Below, one piece after another: positions 62,181-64,000 of a stretch of DNA of 64,000 nt (the first letter of the stretch is position 1; each line of letters opens with the position of its first letter). The notes under the pieces were generated by a model. That model worked only from the letters and a program-made list of their open reading frames with translations, was not told the DNA's origin and searched no databases. The position numbers and the translations under genes are program-made. Source of the stretch: RFPW01 sp040401595 (lineage in GTDB: Bacteria > Pseudomonadota > Gammaproteobacteria > Burkholderiales > Burkholderiaceae_E); contig JBBAOE010000012.1 in the NCBI GenBank assembly GCA_040401595.1, forward strand, positions 54,856 through 118,855, in the 5' to 3' direction.

Positions 62181-63161
62181 ATGTCGACTCCAGCCGTTCA
62201 ATCCTCAACGCTCGCAGCACCGGCGGTTCTCAAGCGGCGACGCAAGGTCATGGTGACCTGTGCCGTGACGGGTGCCATTCATACGCCAACGATGTCTCCG
62301 TATCTGCCCATCACGCCGGCCGAGATCGCGGAGGCGGCGCTTGGTGCCCATGCGGCGGGCGCGGCGTTGGTACATCTTCACGCGCGTGACCCGATCACCG
62401 GTAAACCCGATCAACGACCGGAAGCGTTTGAGCCATTTCTGAAAGTAATCAAACAAAATAGCGACGCGGTGATCAACATCACCACAGGCGGCGCGCCAAC
62501 GATGGGCGTCGATGAGCGCCTGGGGCCCTGCGCCCATTTCAAGCCGGAGGTCGCGTCCTTGAATATGGGGTCGATGAACTTTGGTTTATTTCCGATGCTG
62601 GGTCGATACCCAGAGTTCAAATTCGACTGGGAGAAGCCCTACCTGGAGGGGTCGGATGACCGGATTTTCAAAAATACCTTTCGGGATATTGAAAGAATCC
62701 TGACGACTTGTGCAAGCAATGGCACACGGTTCGAAATCGAGTGCTACGACATCGGGCACTTGTACACGTTGCGACATTTTGCAGATCGAGGTCTGGTCAA
62801 GGCACCGTTTTTCATCCAGTCAGTGTTTGGCATTCTGGGCGGAATCGGCCCACATCCGGAAGATGTTGCCCACATGAAACGCACTGCGGATCGACTTTTT
62901 GGCGATCAATACCAGTGGAGTGTGCTCGGCGCTGGCCGCAACCAATTGCCGATTGCGGCGCAATCCATTGCGCTTGGCGGGAACGCTCGGGTCGGGCTTG
63001 AGGATTCGATCTGGATCAGTCCCGGACAACTGGCACGAACCAATGCTCAGCAGGTACAGGCCGTTCGGCAGGTGATTGAGAGCCTTGGTCTCGAGATTGC
63101 ATCGTCTGAGGATGCCCGCGAGATTCTGGAACTCAAGGGCCGCAACAGCGTCAATTTTTAA
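62181..63161 (+). CDS. BKACE-family beta-keto acid cleavage enzyme (DUF849)
   Basis: 326 residues from the ATG at 62181, preceded by AAGGA. The metal-site signature VHLHARDP and the early MVTCAVTGAIHTP are typical of BKACE, the family of 3-keto-5-aminohexanoate cleavage enzyme. These enzymes condense a beta-keto acid with acetyl-CoA and release acetoacetate plus a new acyl-CoA. Known members act on 3-keto-5-aminohexanoate and dehydrocarnitine, among others. The substrate here is probably the product of the preceding dehydrogenase. Confidence 0.92.
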   Translation: MSTPAVQSSTLAAPAVLKRRRKVMVTCAVTGAIHTPTMSPYLPITPAEIAEAALGAHAAGAALVHLHARDPITGKPDQRPEAFEPFLKVIKQNSDAVINITTGGAPTMGVDERLGPCAHFKPEVASLNMGSMNFGLFPMLGRYPEFKFDWEKPYLEGSDDRIFKNTFRDIERILTTCASNGTRFEIECYDIGHLYTLRHFADRGLVKAPFFIQSVFGILGGIGPHPEDVAHMKRTADRLFGDQYQWSVLGAGRNQLPIAAQSIALGGNARVGLEDSIWISPGQLARTNAQQVQAVRQVIESLGLEIASSEDAREILELKGRNSVNF

Positions 63162-63178
63162 ACGAGGGCACAGCAAGC

Positions 63179-63949
63179 ATGCGTTCTAATGCCCTGCGTC
63201 AACGATGGCAGGCCGGTGGCGCGGTGGTGAACGGCTGGTTGTCGATCCCGGATAGTGTGACAACCGAGATCATGGCCCGACAGGGTTGGGATTCACTGAC
63301 AATCGATCTGCAGCATGGCCTGGTGGACTATCAGGCCATGATTCCCATGCTGCAGGCGATATCGACCACGCAGACGGTGCCGATGGTTCGCGTGCCTTGG
63401 CTCGAGCCGGGGATTCTCATGAAGGTGTTGGATGTGGGCGCCCTCGGCCTGATTTGTCCCATGATCAGTACCCGCGAAGACGCCCAGCGGTTTGTGGCGT
63501 ATACGCGGTATGCCCCCCGGGGAACTCGAAGCTATGGCCCCCTGCGAGCGATGCTGGTGCATGGGGCCGATTATCCGGAGCGTGCGGACGAGGAGATTGT
63601 TCGGTTTGCAATGATCGAAACGGCCGAAGCGCTCGATAACCTGGACGCCATTTTGTCGGTCGAAGGCCTCGATGCGATCTACATCGGGCCATCCGATCTT
63701 TCGCTTGCACTGGGATGTCGGCCCAGTCTCGACGATGTCGCCCCGCCGGTCGCTCAGGCGATTGAGCACATTTTGGCGCGCAGTCAATTCTATGGGCTGG
63801 TGCCAGGGATTCATGCGGGTTCTTCGGCGGGTGCATTACGTCGAGTAGCCGCTGGATTCAAATTCGTGACGGCCGGTTCCGATGCTGGCTTTGTCGCGAA
63901 TGGAGCCCAGGCCGTGGTCTCTGCCATGAAGAAGGGCTTGTCGATTTAA
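63179..63949 (+). CDS. HpcH/HpaI family class II aldolase
   Basis: 256 residues. The fold signature DLQHGLVDYQ (base His near 46), the Arg near 71 in VPMVRVPW, the metal Glu in MIETAEAL and the Asp in YIGPSDLSLALG match HpaI-type aldolases. They cleave 4-hydroxy-2-oxo acids to pyruvate and an aldehyde with a divalent metal. It is the last gene of the transporter-linked run, 17 bp after the BKACE gene. The same family also splits 2-keto-3-deoxy sugar acids, so the substrate is not fixed. Confidence 0.9.
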   Translation: MRSNALRQRWQAGGAVVNGWLSIPDSVTTEIMARQGWDSLTIDLQHGLVDYQAMIPMLQAISTTQTVPMVRVPWLEPGILMKVLDVGALGLICPMISTREDAQRFVAYTRYAPRGTRSYGPLRAMLVHGADYPERADEEIVRFAMIETAEALDNLDAILSVEGLDAIYIGPSDLSLALGCRPSLDDVAPPVAQAIEHILARSQFYGLVPGIHAGSSAGALRRVAAGFKFVTAGSDAGFVANGAQAVVSAMKKGLSI

Positions 63950-63963
63950 GTTAGAGACCGCGT

Positions 63964-64000
63964 TTACTCCGGTTTGATCCCCGCACGGGTGATCAAGGTT
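63964..64000 (-). CDS. C-terminal end of a Bug/TctC-like binding protein (partial)
   Basis: Only the last 11 or 12 codons lie inside the window, ending at TAA (complement of 63964-63966). The visible end, TLITRAGIKPE, resembles the usual C-terminus of Bug proteins; the one at 28336-29340 ends similarly (RESGVTPD). This is too short for a firm call; the rest lies to the right of the window. Confidence 0.35.
   Translation of the reverse strand, partial: TLITRAGIKPE

Noticed and set aside
61177..63161. A straightforward carnitine degradation operon
   Set aside because: The dehydrogenase and BKACE pair fits, but the usual thioesterase is missing and an aldolase is present; carnitine is only one candidate.
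63179..63949. The HpcH/HpaI aldolase as the missing aldolase of the protocatechuate pathway
   Set aside because: It lies 35 kb away in a different operon, and known CHA aldolases are RraA-like, not HpaI-like.
1..64000. CRISPR arrays, insertion sequences, prophage or toxin-antitoxin systems
   Set aside because: No regularly spaced repeats, transposase, integrase or phage structural motifs were seen.

Overview
The window is GC-rich, gene-dense chromosomal DNA from a betaproteobacterium, most probably order Burkholderiales. The main pointers are a Bug/TctC-type (tripartite tricarboxylate transporter family) binding protein, the aceE-aceF-lpdA operon whose E3 carries its own lipoyl domain, and several catabolic ABC transporters without local regulators. 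I see no phage, insertion sequence, CRISPR array or rRNA. There is one tRNA, tRNA-Arg(ACG).

Layout. 1-5.2 kb (minus): a dipeptide/oligopeptide-type ABC transporter, cut at the left edge. 5.3-13.1 kb: a mixed catabolic block with an Asp/Glu/hydantoin-type racemase, a cytochrome P450, a pirin with a small membrane protein, a second peptide-type binding protein, an M20 dipeptidase-like hydrolase and a quinone-reductase-like enzyme. 13.2-22.5 kb (minus): a full form I aerobic carbon monoxide dehydrogenase operon, coxM-S-L-G-D-E-F plus a MocA-like cytidylyltransferase, followed by a putative 2OG-Fe(II) oxygenase. The large subunit has the form I active-site motif AYRCSFR. 22.7-29.3 kb: the protocatechuate 4,5-cleavage pathway. 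The ring-cleaving dioxygenase LigAB is on minus, and the downstream enzymes GalD, LigJ, LigI and LigC plus a Bug protein are on plus, diverging from a 110 bp region.

29.3-29.7 kb is a non-coding gap with DnaA-box-like sequences and an AT-rich stretch. 29.7-33.5 kb: an M14 carboxypeptidase-like protein, an M16 peptidase, an HU-type histone-like protein, an SDR and a small hypothetical protein. 33.8-38.1 kb (minus): a four-gene polyprenyl-phosphate-sugar glycosylation set (GT39, PAP2, GT2, flippase-like membrane protein). 38.2-40.8 kb: an MgtA-type Mg2+ ATPase. 41.0-45.3 kb: an RND efflux adaptor and pump. 45.5-45.6 kb: the tRNA and its terminator. 45.7-48.8 kb: a PAS sensor kinase and FixJ-type regulator, divergent from the pyruvate dehydrogenase operon (49.0-55.1 kb).

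55.6-64 kb: a catabolic cluster for an unidentified organic acid. It has a branched-chain-type ABC uptake system in which the second permease and both ATPases are fused into one polypeptide, then a hydroxyacyl-CoA-dehydrogenase-family enzyme, a BKACE (beta-keto acid cleavage) enzyme and an HpcH/HpaI aldolase, with a divergent SDR.

Together the genes describe an aerobic, metabolically versatile heterotroph. It likely gains extra energy from CO, degrades lignin-type aromatics to pyruvate and oxaloacetate, feeds pyruvate into the PDH complex, and takes up peptides and organic acids. The most interesting unexplained parts are the 55.6-64 kb pathway with its triple-fused transporter, the genes attached to the CO dehydrogenase operon, and the DnaA-box region. 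Functions are assigned from motifs and family resemblance read by eye; no database search was run.
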